Source: Hoylesella loescheii (GTDB taxonomy: Bacteria; Bacteroidota; Bacteroidia; Bacteroidales; Bacteroidaceae). From it: a DNA stretch of 64,000 nt. The notes under the pieces are model-generated. The model was not told where the DNA came from and made no database searches. It saw only the letters and a list, made by a program, of their open reading frames with translations. Shown in pieces: positions 17,377 through 24,946 of the stretch. The position numbers and the translations under genes were made by a program. Within the stretch, counting starts at the first letter, position 1; the number at the start of each line of letters is the position of its first letter. The stretch is from NCBI GenBank assembly GCA_021531755.1, contig JADYUK010000010.1:1-64000 (forward strand), in the 5' to 3' direction.

Positions 17377-18213
17377 TTAGTCCTCATTGTCCTCTGTTGG
17401 TGGTAACAGATAATCACTTGCCTTGGATGAAGATATGGCAGACTTGCCCGTCTTGCTTTCCAGCTGCTTTCGCGCAGCCTTTGCAACACTGCCACCCTCC
17501 TTGGCTATTTTCGCACTCTGCGTGTAGCCTTTTGGATTCTTTTGCTTGGATATTTCTGTAGTCGAAGCCTCTGCCAACATATTGAGAGCAAGCTCCACGT
17601 TGGTCATGTTGTCTCGAAGATTCTCTTTCTTCAATCCCTTGTGTTGCTTGTACTGACGTGTGGTCATGCCGCTCCATTCACGTGTGATGATGTCGGTCAG
17701 CGAAGCGTACTGTTGTCCTTGCTTCACACCGGCTCGATCCCATTCGTCTGTCAGTTCCTTGCGTACCTCAATGCCTTTCACACGACTGTTTATCCATTTG
17801 TCGCTATACCCCAAACGCTTATAGTCGGCAATAGCTTGTTCGATGGAGAGTTCAGGGTCCTGCATCTGGTCGAGACGTTGCGATGCAACCTGCGCCATCC
17901 ATATCTTGAATGGCTCAGCCTTAGGCGAAGGGATGGACTGGATGATACGGAAAAGTCCCTGTTGTGTTGCGCAGTTGACACGTTGCTTTCCTCCAGCGGT
18001 CTGTACAGAAAGGGGGGAGACAATTTGTCCCCACCCTTCAGCAAGGGATGGATCACGTTTCTTCATCTTTTTTATATAGTCCGTCGGATTCTTACTATCG
18101 GTTAGAACCTCTACTACATCCACAACGCAGAAGTACCACTGTTCAGTCTCGGAGTCCCACACTGTGCGTACCCTCTTGTCTTCAAATATCTTTATCTCTT
18201 GTTTCTTTGTCAT
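17377..18213 (-). CDS. Bro-N domain protein (phage antirepressor-like) in the type I operon
   Basis: Start chosen at the ATG at 18213 (MTKKQEIKIFEDK); a TTG-started extension to 18258 is possible. Residues 5-110 form a Bro-N domain: RVRTVWDSETEQWYFCVVDVVEVLTDS...YIKKMKKRDP, then GGKQRVNCATQQGLFRIIQS. The rest is helical (AIADYKRLGYSDKWINSRVKGIEVRKELTDEWDRAGV) with a basic C terminus. Proteins of this build are frequent between hsdM and hsdS in gut bacteria; Bro-N binds DNA in phage regulators. Role here is unknown, perhaps control of the restriction operon. It ends 5 bp before hsdS. Confidence 0.8.
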   Translation of the reverse strand: MTKKQEIKIFEDKRVRTVWDSETEQWYFCVVDVVEVLTDSKNPTDYIKKMKKRDPSLAEGWGQIVSPLSVQTAGGKQRVNCATQQGLFRIIQSIPSPKAEPFKIWMAQVASQRLDQMQDPELSIEQAIADYKRLGYSDKWINSRVKGIEVRKELTDEWDRAGVKQGQQYASLTDIITREWSGMTTRQYKQHKGLKKENLRDNMTNVELALNMLAEASTTEISKQKNPKGYTQSAKIAKEGGSVAKAARKQLESKTGKSAISSSKASDYLLPPTEDNED

Positions 18214-18269
18214 AAGTATTTGATGTTTTGTAGTAAGAATCTGCAAACGTGTTTGCAAAATCCATACGC

Positions 18270-18370
18270 TTACTTCATTATCTCGTCCAACATCCGTCGG
18301 TGTCGCACTCTAAGCTGCAGGGAGCGAGCCATTGCACTCCACTATCCTTATATGTATCGTATCGTTTCAT
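18270..18370 (-). pseudogene. Scar: hsdS start fused to hsdM tail (decayed)
   Basis: On the minus strand an ATG at 18370 starts MKRYDTYKDSGVQWL, the HsdS N terminus, and then runs into the last codons of hsdM. One base is missing in the hsdM part (tgttgg instead of ctgttgg), so the hsdM frame is broken. The hsdM stop and the 4-nt spacer GCGT to the next ATG (18265) are kept. Lies between the DUF1016 gene and the Bro-N gene. Confidence 0.85.
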
Positions 18371-18377
18371 ATTCATC

Positions 18378-19508
18378 TTACTTATATTGAGTCTTGAGAA
18401 ATTCGCAATACTCCTGTAGCGACTTAGTCATTACTTCCCGAGGAATTAGAATTCTTCGGTATTCAGCAACCATTGTTGGGCTCATACTGCGACAAAGGCT
18501 ATATTCCACCTCGGCTTTATCTGCTGATGGACAAAGAATGATGCCAACCGAGGGATTTTCGTTTGGGAGCTTGTAATCACGGTCTAATGCTTCAAGATAC
18601 ATATCCATTTTACTGACAAACTCTGATTCGAAGTCAACGGATTTCAATTCTATAGCAACAAGGCATTGTAAAGCACGGTGATAGAATACCAAGTCAATAC
18701 GCTTTCGCTTGCCACCAACCATTACAGTATATTCGTCATCAATGTAGAGGAAATCCTTGCCGAGTTCCAGCACAAATTGTTTCATCTGCTCGACCAATTT
18801 TCCATGCAGCTGGGACTCTGTATGTTTTTCCTTCAAATTAAGGAAATCAAGCAACACCCTGTCCTTCAGCATATATTCTGCACCGGGGTATTGTTCGAGG
18901 AGAACTGGCGTCATCTGCTTGTCTGTTTTCATGAGTGCCTCAAAAGTCTGATTGACAATACAACGTCGAAGTTCCTTATATGTAAGATGTTGATGCGCAG
19001 AGTATAACATATAGAATATGCGTTCCTCTATATCTTTACATCTGTTAAGAATCTCTGTATGGTTTGAAAAAGTCGTGAGGCATAATACGGCAGGAACACT
19101 ACATTCTTCTATTTGTGCAGATGGCATCTGCACAAATGGCTGTGCTTCTATTCGAGCCGTTTGCGAATGCACAAAATTGCTCAAGTTCAGTTTCTTTACG
19201 ACATTCATAAACTCGATGGAACTATAACTGTCATAGAAAGTAACCATATTATAAAGGTTACGCTTGCTATAACCTCTTCTTTTCGGATTGTGGCGCTTGA
19301 GATAGTCAGCCAGTTCGCTCACTATACTATCGCCCCATTGAGCATTCTTCAATCGGTCAGAGATGAATGCGCCCACTTCCCAATACGTTTGTAAAGCCTC
19401 TGCATTCACTTTAGCAATTGCCGTATTGGTGTGTCCTGTTATCAGCGAATCCACATAAGCAAAATCTTGCTCATGCTGCTGTGTTTCTATGTGTCCTTGT
19501 TGTGTCAT
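18378..19508 (-). CDS. YhcG-like PD-(D/E)XK nuclease (DUF1016)
   Basis: A 376-residue protein. The N-terminal DUF1016 domain starts FAYVDSLITGHTNTAIAKVNAEALQTYWEVGAFIS and has YSKRNLYNMVTFYDSY; the C-terminal half is a PD-(D/E)XK nuclease with KRIDLVFYHRALQCLVAIELK (Asp...ExK) and VGIILCPSADKAEVEYSL. YhcG-like proteins commonly travel in type I restriction operons and are suggested to help processing of DNA breaks; the exact role is not settled. It starts 3 bp after a leftover hsdM tail (stop at 19512-19514), so it has replaced an earlier gene in the cassette slot. Confidence 0.88.
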   Translation of the reverse strand: MTQQGHIETQQHEQDFAYVDSLITGHTNTAIAKVNAEALQTYWEVGAFISDRLKNAQWGDSIVSELADYLKRHNPKRRGYSKRNLYNMVTFYDSYSSIEFMNVVKKLNLSNFVHSQTARIEAQPFVQMPSAQIEECSVPAVLCLTTFSNHTEILNRCKDIEERIFYMLYSAHQHLTYKELRRCIVNQTFEALMKTDKQMTPVLLEQYPGAEYMLKDRVLLDFLNLKEKHTESQLHGKLVEQMKQFVLELGKDFLYIDDEYTVMVGGKRKRIDLVFYHRALQCLVAIELKSVDFESEFVSKMDMYLEALDRDYKLPNENPSVGIILCPSADKAEVEYSLCRSMSPTMVAEYRRILIPREVMTKSLQEYCEFLKTQYK

Positions 19509-19519
19509 AACCTATTTCA

Positions 19520-19636
19520 TTATTTCGTCCAACAGTCCGTCGGTTTGCGAGCATCTTCCCAAAGATTAGCAATATGTGAGACGAGACTCACATATTCTTG
19601 TGTAGGTTCCGGGGTAATTACGACTAATTCATTCAT
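19520..19636 (-). pseudogene. Scar: start of a second DUF1016 gene fused to hsdM tail
   Basis: An ATG at 19636 opens a 38-residue frame starting MNELVVITPEPTQEYV and continuing SHIANLWEDARK, which looks like the N terminus of another DUF1016 protein, unlike the intact one downstream. It then joins the last codons of hsdM (TDGLLDEIMK in the hsdM frame, stop TAG 19512-19514; out of frame for the DUF1016 start). The assignment to DUF1016 rests on memory of the family start and is moderately sure. Confidence 0.7.
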
Positions 19637-19640
19637 ACGC

Positions 19641-19745
19641 TTACTTCATTATCTCGTCCAACAGTCCGTCGGTGTCGCACTCTATGCTGCGGGGAGCGAG
19701 CCATTGCACTCCACTATCCTTATATGTATCGTATCGTTGTGTCAT
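19641..19745 (-). pseudogene. Scar: 34-codon in-frame fusion of hsdS start and hsdM end
   Basis: An intact minus-strand frame reads MTQRYDTYKDSGVQWL (HsdS residues 1-16), then APRSIEC, then DTDGLLDEIMK and a stop (the HsdM C terminus). About 49 bp are identical to the true hsdS start (17324-17371) and about 55 bp match the true hsdM end (20631-20690). The stop is followed by GCGT and an ATG, exactly as at the true hsdM end. It lies 5 bp after the Fic gene. Confidence 0.9.
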
Positions 19746-19750
19746 ACTGC

Positions 19751-20626
19751 TCAGTCCTCCTGTTCATAATAATAGGAATAGTCAATACCTTTCATAAACA
19801 TCTCGCGGTCGTTGATGCGATCCGTCAGAGCCCCATGGAGCAGAGCTTTGAGGCGTGTAGCATCCGCCACACTCAAAGTCATGGCTTGAAGGTAGTCGTT
19901 CTTGTTTATCTTGCTCCAGTCAACACATCTTTGCAGACGCGCCTTCAGCATGAGGTCCAACCAGATGCGGGTGGTTCGTCCGTTGCCCTCCATAAAAGGA
20001 TGACAGACGTTCATCTCCACATACTTGTCGGCAATCTCATCGAATGTCGTTTCCGGCATTCGCTCCACTATTTCCAACTGCTGTGGCAGATACTCATGCA
20101 GGCAAAAGGTGAAACCACCCTTCGAGATGGTCTTTGTGCGTATCTGCCCTGCAAAGTCGTAAAGACCGCCGAAAAGCAACGAATGAATCTGCTGCAACCC
20201 TTGTACGGTTCCAACCGGTATGCTATCGAGCAGGTTGCTCTCAAAAAGCATGTACGCCTTCTTGCGACTCTGTCCGTCGATGGTGTTGTCGCTGTATGTC
20301 AGCCAATCGAGGAAGGCTGTTGCACGATGGTTTGGAACTGACTTTGCCAATAGGATAACGCCATTGGCATCAAGCATATCTGTGTTGTATCTCTTTCCGT
20401 CGGCAGCCCGCAGTTTCAGTTGGGTAGTGACACTAACCAACTCAGGCGAATCTTTCTTCAGCTTAGTCTTCAGATACTTCCAGTAGTTACGTGTCTTCTG
20501 GTAGTCATCCTGATTGTTGATAGCCGCCAACACATCCAGCACAGAGAAAAACCATTTATTGTCTTCCTCACTCCAGACGGCTCGCACCTCGTGGTCGTTA
20601 TAGAATCTTATCGAGACCTTTTCCAT
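19751..20626 (-). CDS. Bro-N/Fic fusion protein
   Basis: A 291-residue protein. Residues 1-110 form a Bro-N domain (YNDHEVRAVWSEEDNKWFFSV...LDANGVILLAKSVPNHRATAFLDWL). Residues about 135-290 are a Fic domain with the complete active-site loop HPFMEGNGRTTR. Fic enzymes transfer AMP or other groups from nucleotides to target proteins. No inhibitory (S/T)xxxE(G/N) motif is obvious to me near the Fic core, so control may come from elsewhere. It starts 4 bp after hsdM and is thus translationally tied to it. The Bro-N domain is shared in type with the protein at 17377-18213. Confidence 0.88.
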   Translation of the reverse strand: MEKVSIRFYNDHEVRAVWSEEDNKWFFSVLDVLAAINNQDDYQKTRNYWKYLKTKLKKDSPELVSVTTQLKLRAADGKRYNTDMLDANGVILLAKSVPNHRATAFLDWLTYSDNTIDGQSRKKAYMLFESNLLDSIPVGTVQGLQQIHSLLFGGLYDFAGQIRTKTISKGGFTFCLHEYLPQQLEIVERMPETTFDEIADKYVEMNVCHPFMEGNGRTTRIWLDLMLKARLQRCVDWSKINKNDYLQAMTLSVADATRLKALLHGALTDRINDREMFMKGIDYSYYYEQED

Positions 20627-20630
20627 ACGC

Positions 20631-22481
20631 TTACTTCATTATCTCGTCCAGCAATCCATCGGTGTCGCGCTCTATGCTGCGGATGTCCTCCATGATAGCA
20701 TCGAGGGTGCGGAGCTGCACGGGCTTGTAGAAATACTTGGTGAAGGAGAGTTCGTAGCCGATGATAGGCTCACCGAATTCCGCCTCTGCATCGTATGGCT
20801 TCACCTCCTTCTCATAGAAAGCCGCTATGCCGCCTGGATAGAGAAGCGGAATCTGCTCACATTCCTTCTTGATGCAAGCCATGACAGGCTTTCCCTTTTT
20901 CAGCATGATGTTGCCCTCCTTGTCTCGCTTGGGGCGAAGCACAGGCACCTGCCAGTAGCCGAACTCCTCATTGCGGAATATCTTGCTTTCAGGTGTCTCC
21001 TTGAAATCCATGAGCAACTTGACAATCTGCTGGCGGTCGGCCTCCGATGTCTCGCAATTCTTCTCGCCAAGGTTCTTGCGGAGCGGTGTGCAGATGGCGG
21101 TAGCATCAATAAGTTGCACGAACCCTTTGCGACGCTCCTCTTTGCGGTTGGTGATAATCCAGATGTAAGTGCCGATGCCTGTGTTGTAGAAATCCTTCTC
21201 AGGCATGGCAACGATGGCTTCCAGCAGGTCGTTCTCGATGATATACTTGCGCAGATTGCTCTCTCCACCACCAGCATTGCCCGTGAAGAGCGAAGAGCCG
21301 TTGTGTACCTCAACGATGCGGGTGCCCAATGGCGTGTCCTTCATACGGCTGATGTTGTTGGCAAGGAAAAGCATCTGGCAGTCGCCGATGTCGGGAATGA
21401 AGCTGTTTGCTCCGTCGAAGAATCGAGGGTCGGTAATCTCCTTCTTGTCGCCAATGCCCCAGTTCTTCAGGTCTTCCTTCCAAGGAGTACCGAAAGGAGG
21501 GTTCGAGATACAGAAGTCGAACTTCTCGCCAGCATGGCCATCCTGACTGATGGTAGAGCCGAAGGCAATATACTGATGGTCAACAGTGCCAAGACGATAG
21601 GAGAACTTGTTGATGTTGCCACTTATCATGAGGTCAGCCTTGCAGGTGGCGTAGGTATCTGGCTGCAACTCCTGCCCGAAGATGCTTGTGCGGACACGCT
21701 TGCCCTCTTCATTGGCAATGCGCTCAATCTCTTCCTGTGCAATGGTCAGGATGCCGCCCGTGCCGCATGCACCATCATATACAGTGTATGTGTTGTCGGT
21801 TATCTTGTCTTTGATAGGCTCAACAGCCAACTGTCCGAGCAGACGAACATAATCACGAGGTGTGAAGTGCTCACCGGCTTCGGTCACGTTGTTTTCCTCG
21901 TTGAACTTACGGAGCAGTTCCTCGAAGATGGTTCCCATGGTGTGGTTGTCGAGGCCTGGCAGACGTTCAACCATCTCCCTTGTGCCATCCTCATTGGTCA
22001 CTTCCTGCATAACAGGCTTCACGGAGAGGTTGATGTTCTCATCCGTGAACTTCTCCAGAAGCGAGCCGAGACGATTTGCCTCTGTCAGGTTGTCCACCTG
22101 CTGACGGAGCTTGAACTTGTCGATGATGTCCTGCACGTCCTGAGAGAACCCATTGAAATACTCAATGATGTTCATCTTCAGACGTTGCGGGTCAATCTCG
22201 TTCTTCAGCGTCTTCATCGTGAAAGCACTTGTGTTGTAGAATGGATAGCCCGTCACCTGAGTGAGGAACGGAGTATAATCGATGAGGTTATGGCTGTCGC
22301 AGAACTCCTTCTTCTCGAGAACGGCAGCCTTGGTGGGTTCAAGGAGCACGTCGATGCGGCGCAGCACAATGAACGGAAGGATTATCTTCTTGTAGTCGCC
22401 CTTCTCAAAAGCATGCACCAGAACATCGTTGGCAATGTTCCAGATGAAGGAGAAGAGAGCGTTATATTGTTTGTTGTCCAT
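20631..22481 (-). CDS. HsdM: type I N6-adenine DNA methyltransferase
   Basis: A 616-residue protein: N-terminal helical domain (residues 1-165), S-adenosylmethionine motif I YDGACGTGGILTIAQEE at about 236, and catalytic motif IV FDFCISNPPFGTPW at about 335, with NAGGGESNLRKYIIENDLLEAIVAMPEKDFYNTGI after it. The C terminus RSIERDTDGLLDEIMK is the piece copied into the downstream scars. HsdM with HsdS protects host sites and with HsdR forms the restriction complex. It follows a small XRE regulator by 22 bp. Confidence 0.95.
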   Translation of the reverse strand: MDNKQYNALFSFIWNIANDVLVHAFEKGDYKKIILPFIVLRRIDVLLEPTKAAVLEKKEFCDSHNLIDYTPFLTQVTGYPFYNTSAFTMKTLKNEIDPQRLKMNIIEYFNGFSQDVQDIIDKFKLRQQVDNLTEANRLGSLLEKFTDENINLSVKPVMQEVTNEDGTREMVERLPGLDNHTMGTIFEELLRKFNEENNVTEAGEHFTPRDYVRLLGQLAVEPIKDKITDNTYTVYDGACGTGGILTIAQEEIERIANEEGKRVRTSIFGQELQPDTYATCKADLMISGNINKFSYRLGTVDHQYIAFGSTISQDGHAGEKFDFCISNPPFGTPWKEDLKNWGIGDKKEITDPRFFDGANSFIPDIGDCQMLFLANNISRMKDTPLGTRIVEVHNGSSLFTGNAGGGESNLRKYIIENDLLEAIVAMPEKDFYNTGIGTYIWIITNRKEERRKGFVQLIDATAICTPLRKNLGEKNCETSEADRQQIVKLLMDFKETPESKIFRNEEFGYWQVPVLRPKRDKEGNIMLKKGKPVMACIKKECEQIPLLYPGGIAAFYEKEVKPYDAEAEFGEPIIGYELSFTKYFYKPVQLRTLDAIMEDIRSIERDTDGLLDEIMK

Positions 22482-22503
22482 AGGATTTTAGATTTGAGAG
22501 TTA

Positions 22504-22743
22504 TTAAGCCTCAATTTGCACCTCGTCAGTACGAAGCAGCTCTGAAACCTCAACGTTCAGAACCTTTGAGATTTTGATGAGCATTTCGAGATTTGGCTGA
22601 GAGGAGTTCGTCATCCATTTAGAGACAGTCGCCTGACTGACTCCTAACTTTTCCGACAACCATATATTTGACAGATCCTTCTCTGCCATAACGACCTTTA
22701 ACCGATTCAATTTCTTTACTTCCATATTCGTTGTATTTTTCAT
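22504..22743 (-). CDS. XRE family helix-turn-helix regulator of the restriction operon
   Basis: A 79-residue protein with a HTH of the Cro/CI type: MAEKDLSNIWLSEKLGVSQATVSKWMTNSSQPNLEMLIKISKVLNV. It is the first gene of the type I operon and probably controls it, as small XRE controllers do in restriction systems. The -7-like element (plus CAAATATA, 22748-22755) lies only 5 bp before this ATG, so either the mRNA is nearly leaderless or translation starts at the Met before EVKKLNRLK (22725). Confidence 0.9.
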   Translation of the reverse strand: MKNTTNMEVKKLNRLKVVMAEKDLSNIWLSEKLGVSQATVSKWMTNSSQPNLEMLIKISKVLNVEVSELLRTDEVQIEA

Positions 22744-23122
22744 GGTACAAATATAACAAAAATAATTGAAATAAATTTCGATTTACGAAAGAAATTAAAT
22801 ATCAAGTGTAGGTTTTTTATGTTTCAGGTCCAATTTTAGGCTTTTATTGACCTTTATCCGTTGAACTCATACCATTGAGCTCATACTGTGCAGGTGTATC
22901 TTTCTCATTTATCCAAAGAACGCGTTCATCGGCCCGTGTGTAAGGATGCAGCACACTGTGCTTTGGGTCCTGCTTCGTATGTAGACTAACAGCAGGCCAT
23001 ATGCGAGACCGAACAGCAGTTCTTTTATTCAGAGGGATGACTATGCTTGCATAGAACAGCAACAAGAACCCATGTACTCCTTGTGTGAAAAAGAACGCCG
23101 TGGAACTTATATCGTGTATCTG
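22744..23122. other. Gap at the right border of the defence island
   Basis: The first 100 bp are AT-rich and hold the likely promoter of the XRE gene. A minus-strand frame of 73 residues at 22844-23065 has no start context or recognisable family, and I do not call it. The GC content rises sharply after 22840, marking the border of the AT-rich island. Confidence 0.5.
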
Positions 23123-24154
23123 TTATCCAACAAACGACGATATCTCTATCAGGTTGCCCTCAGGGTCGGCCACATAGCAGGTGCGCTGCCCCCATGGCTC
23201 TGTCGTAGGTGGGAAGACAGGTTGGGCTCCCATACCCACCGCACGCTCATACTCCTTGTCGACATCGGCAAAGGTCGGGACATCGAAGGACAGCTCCATG
23301 GTTCCGTTAGTGCCGTCGGTTCCGTTGGTTCCGTTGGGATAGGCATACCTGCGGGATGTCATCTGCTCGAAGGCGTCGCGGGGGAAGAGGATGATGCGCG
23401 ATGCGCCGAGTGTCATCTCCACGTTAGGGTCTGTTCCGTTCCATGCCGTCTCGAAACCGAAGATATCACGATAGAACGCCACCATAGGGGCATTGTCGGT
23501 GGTGAAGAGCCCCACGGTGTTGAACGTGAAACGCGGTTTCGCCTGCGACATCATCTTCCCCAACTCCACGAGTCCCATCTTGTAGAACATACGGTACATC
23601 TCTATCTCCTTCGGCTCGTCGTTCTTGAGCAGACGGAGTATCTCGCATGCGAACTCAAGGCTGGCGCTGCCATTTGCCGTGACAATATTCTTGTCGCTGA
23701 CAGCCTGCTCGTTGACATATCCGGCGGCGTTGGTGTATGCCTCCCCACCCCACAGCTGCAACTGCTCGATGCCATTGCCTGTGTGGCGGACATCGTTGAG
23801 GAATCCGCGGCTTGCCATCCATGAGGCGGCATTGCAGATAGCGCCGACTATGCGCCCTTTCCTGATAGCATCGGCAACGAGAGGAGCGACACGTTCTGCC
23901 GCCTCGCTCTTCCACCCGTAGCCGCCTATGAGCACGAGGGCGGCATAATCGTCGGGAATGGAGTCAAAGGTATAGTCGGGTAGCAGACGGAAACCACTTA
24001 TTGCCTCAACAGGCTCCATCGTCTCCGCCACAATCCTGTTCTCATACTCCGGATGCTCCTTCATTGCAAAAGAGTCAGAGCGCAACGGCTGGGTGAGATA
24101 AGGCATCTCATGCTCCGCAAACTGTGGCAGCAGTACATACAATACTTTCTTCAT
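23123..24154 (-). CDS. DJ-1/PfpI-like amidotransferase domain fused to a VOC (glyoxalase-like) domain
   Basis: A 343-residue fusion. Residues 1-190 are a type-1 glutamine amidotransferase-like DJ-1/PfpI domain with nucleophile elbow VGAICNAASWMASRG and the lead-in AALVLIGGYGWKSE. Residues about 208-343 are a VOC domain: FNTVGLFTTDNAPMVAFYRDIFGFETAW and CYVADPEGNLIEISSF. Between two VOC strands is NGTNGTDGTNGT, coded by four 9-bp repeats, probably a surface loop. Both domain types deal with reactive aldehydes or antibiotics, so detoxification is a reasonable guess. A minus-strand single gene near a GyrI-like gene. Confidence 0.85.
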   Translation of the reverse strand: MKKVLYVLLPQFAEHEMPYLTQPLRSDSFAMKEHPEYENRIVAETMEPVEAISGFRLLPDYTFDSIPDDYAALVLIGGYGWKSEAAERVAPLVADAIRKGRIVGAICNAASWMASRGFLNDVRHTGNGIEQLQLWGGEAYTNAAGYVNEQAVSDKNIVTANGSASLEFACEILRLLKNDEPKEIEMYRMFYKMGLVELGKMMSQAKPRFTFNTVGLFTTDNAPMVAFYRDIFGFETAWNGTDPNVEMTLGASRIILFPRDAFEQMTSRRYAYPNGTNGTDGTNGTMELSFDVPTFADVDKEYERAVGMGAQPVFPPTTEPWGQRTCYVADPEGNLIEISSFVG

Positions 24155-24209
24155 GTCAAATTATTTATCTGTTTTTATAAAGTCTTCTTATAATTACTGG
24201 TGTATGGAA

Positions 24210-24713
24210 TCACTCCACGGGTATCATCACTCCGCATTTATAGTCAGGAGAGTTGATGTCGCCCATCGTGTACCATTCAACGTTCACCGCCATCACAGGC
24301 TTGTACTCAGGATGCTGCGGGAGCCACTCGTCATACACATTTGTGTAGTTGTTGTGGAAAGCAGCCATGCCGCCCTCGAAATGGAATTTCAGCCAGCGTT
24401 TGTATTCCACCTTCCTCACCTCCATTCCCTCGGGCACATTGCCGCCCTGGTAGCTGCCGCTGATGAGATAGTCGAATGTTCCGGCAGCCATGTCACAGTC
24501 GCACAGCGCGTATTCGCCGATGCTGTTCTCAGCCACAGCCGCCTGCCGGTCGTTGAGCGGTTTGCCGGCCTTCATCATCGGTATGCACAGCTGCTCGCTG
24601 AACTCTTTCCAGAACGCGGGGCATTCCTCTGCCCCTTTCCTCATCTCAATCTTCTTCACGATGCCTATCAGTTCAAGGCCGTTGTTCTCAATGATTTCAA
24701 AATTCATGTTCAT
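24210..24713 (-). CDS. GyrI-like/AraC effector-binding domain protein
   Basis: A 167-residue stand-alone effector-binding domain: FEIIENNGLELIGIVKKIE at the start, CDCDMAAGTFDYLISGSY in the middle and EGGMAAFHNNYTNVYDEWLPQHPEY with PVMAVNVEWYTMGDINS at the end (the conserved Glu-containing region). These domains bind drugs or small hydrophobic ligands, or inhibit gyrase as in SbmC. No DNA-binding domain is attached. It lies 55 bp upstream of the DJ-1/VOC gene on the same strand and may share its transcript. Confidence 0.85.
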   Translation of the reverse strand: MNMNFEIIENNGLELIGIVKKIEMRKGAEECPAFWKEFSEQLCIPMMKAGKPLNDRQAAVAENSIGEYALCDCDMAAGTFDYLISGSYQGGNVPEGMEVRKVEYKRWLKFHFEGGMAAFHNNYTNVYDEWLPQHPEYKPVMAVNVEWYTMGDINSPDYKCGVMIPVE

Positions 24714-24870
24714 AATTAATTATTAAATCCGGATGCAAATTTACTGTATCAAATTGCAGACAGCCAAAGAATAGGGACAGAATGACTATATATGTGATGA
24801 ATGGCATGAGACAACATGATAAATAGAAGTGAGATAATAATAAAAAAAAGAATATAATCGTATTTGTTTT

Positions 24871-24902
24871 TTGTTTATTCTCATTATTTATTTGTATCTT
24901 TG
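24871..24902 (+). promoter_or_regulatory. Promoter of the AAA-ATPase/nuclease gene
   Basis: TTG at 24871-24873 and TATCTTTG at 24895-24902 are separated by 21 bp, in an AT-rich stretch. The start codon lies 45 bp downstream. Confidence 0.7.
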
Positions 24903-24946
24903 CCTATGAATTGTAGGCTTACCACTCCTGCAACAGTCGCTGACCT

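Noticed and set aside
22844..23065. Minus-strand 73-codon frame at the island border
   Set aside because: No recognisable family, no promoter and mixed composition; could be a remnant but there is no positive evidence.
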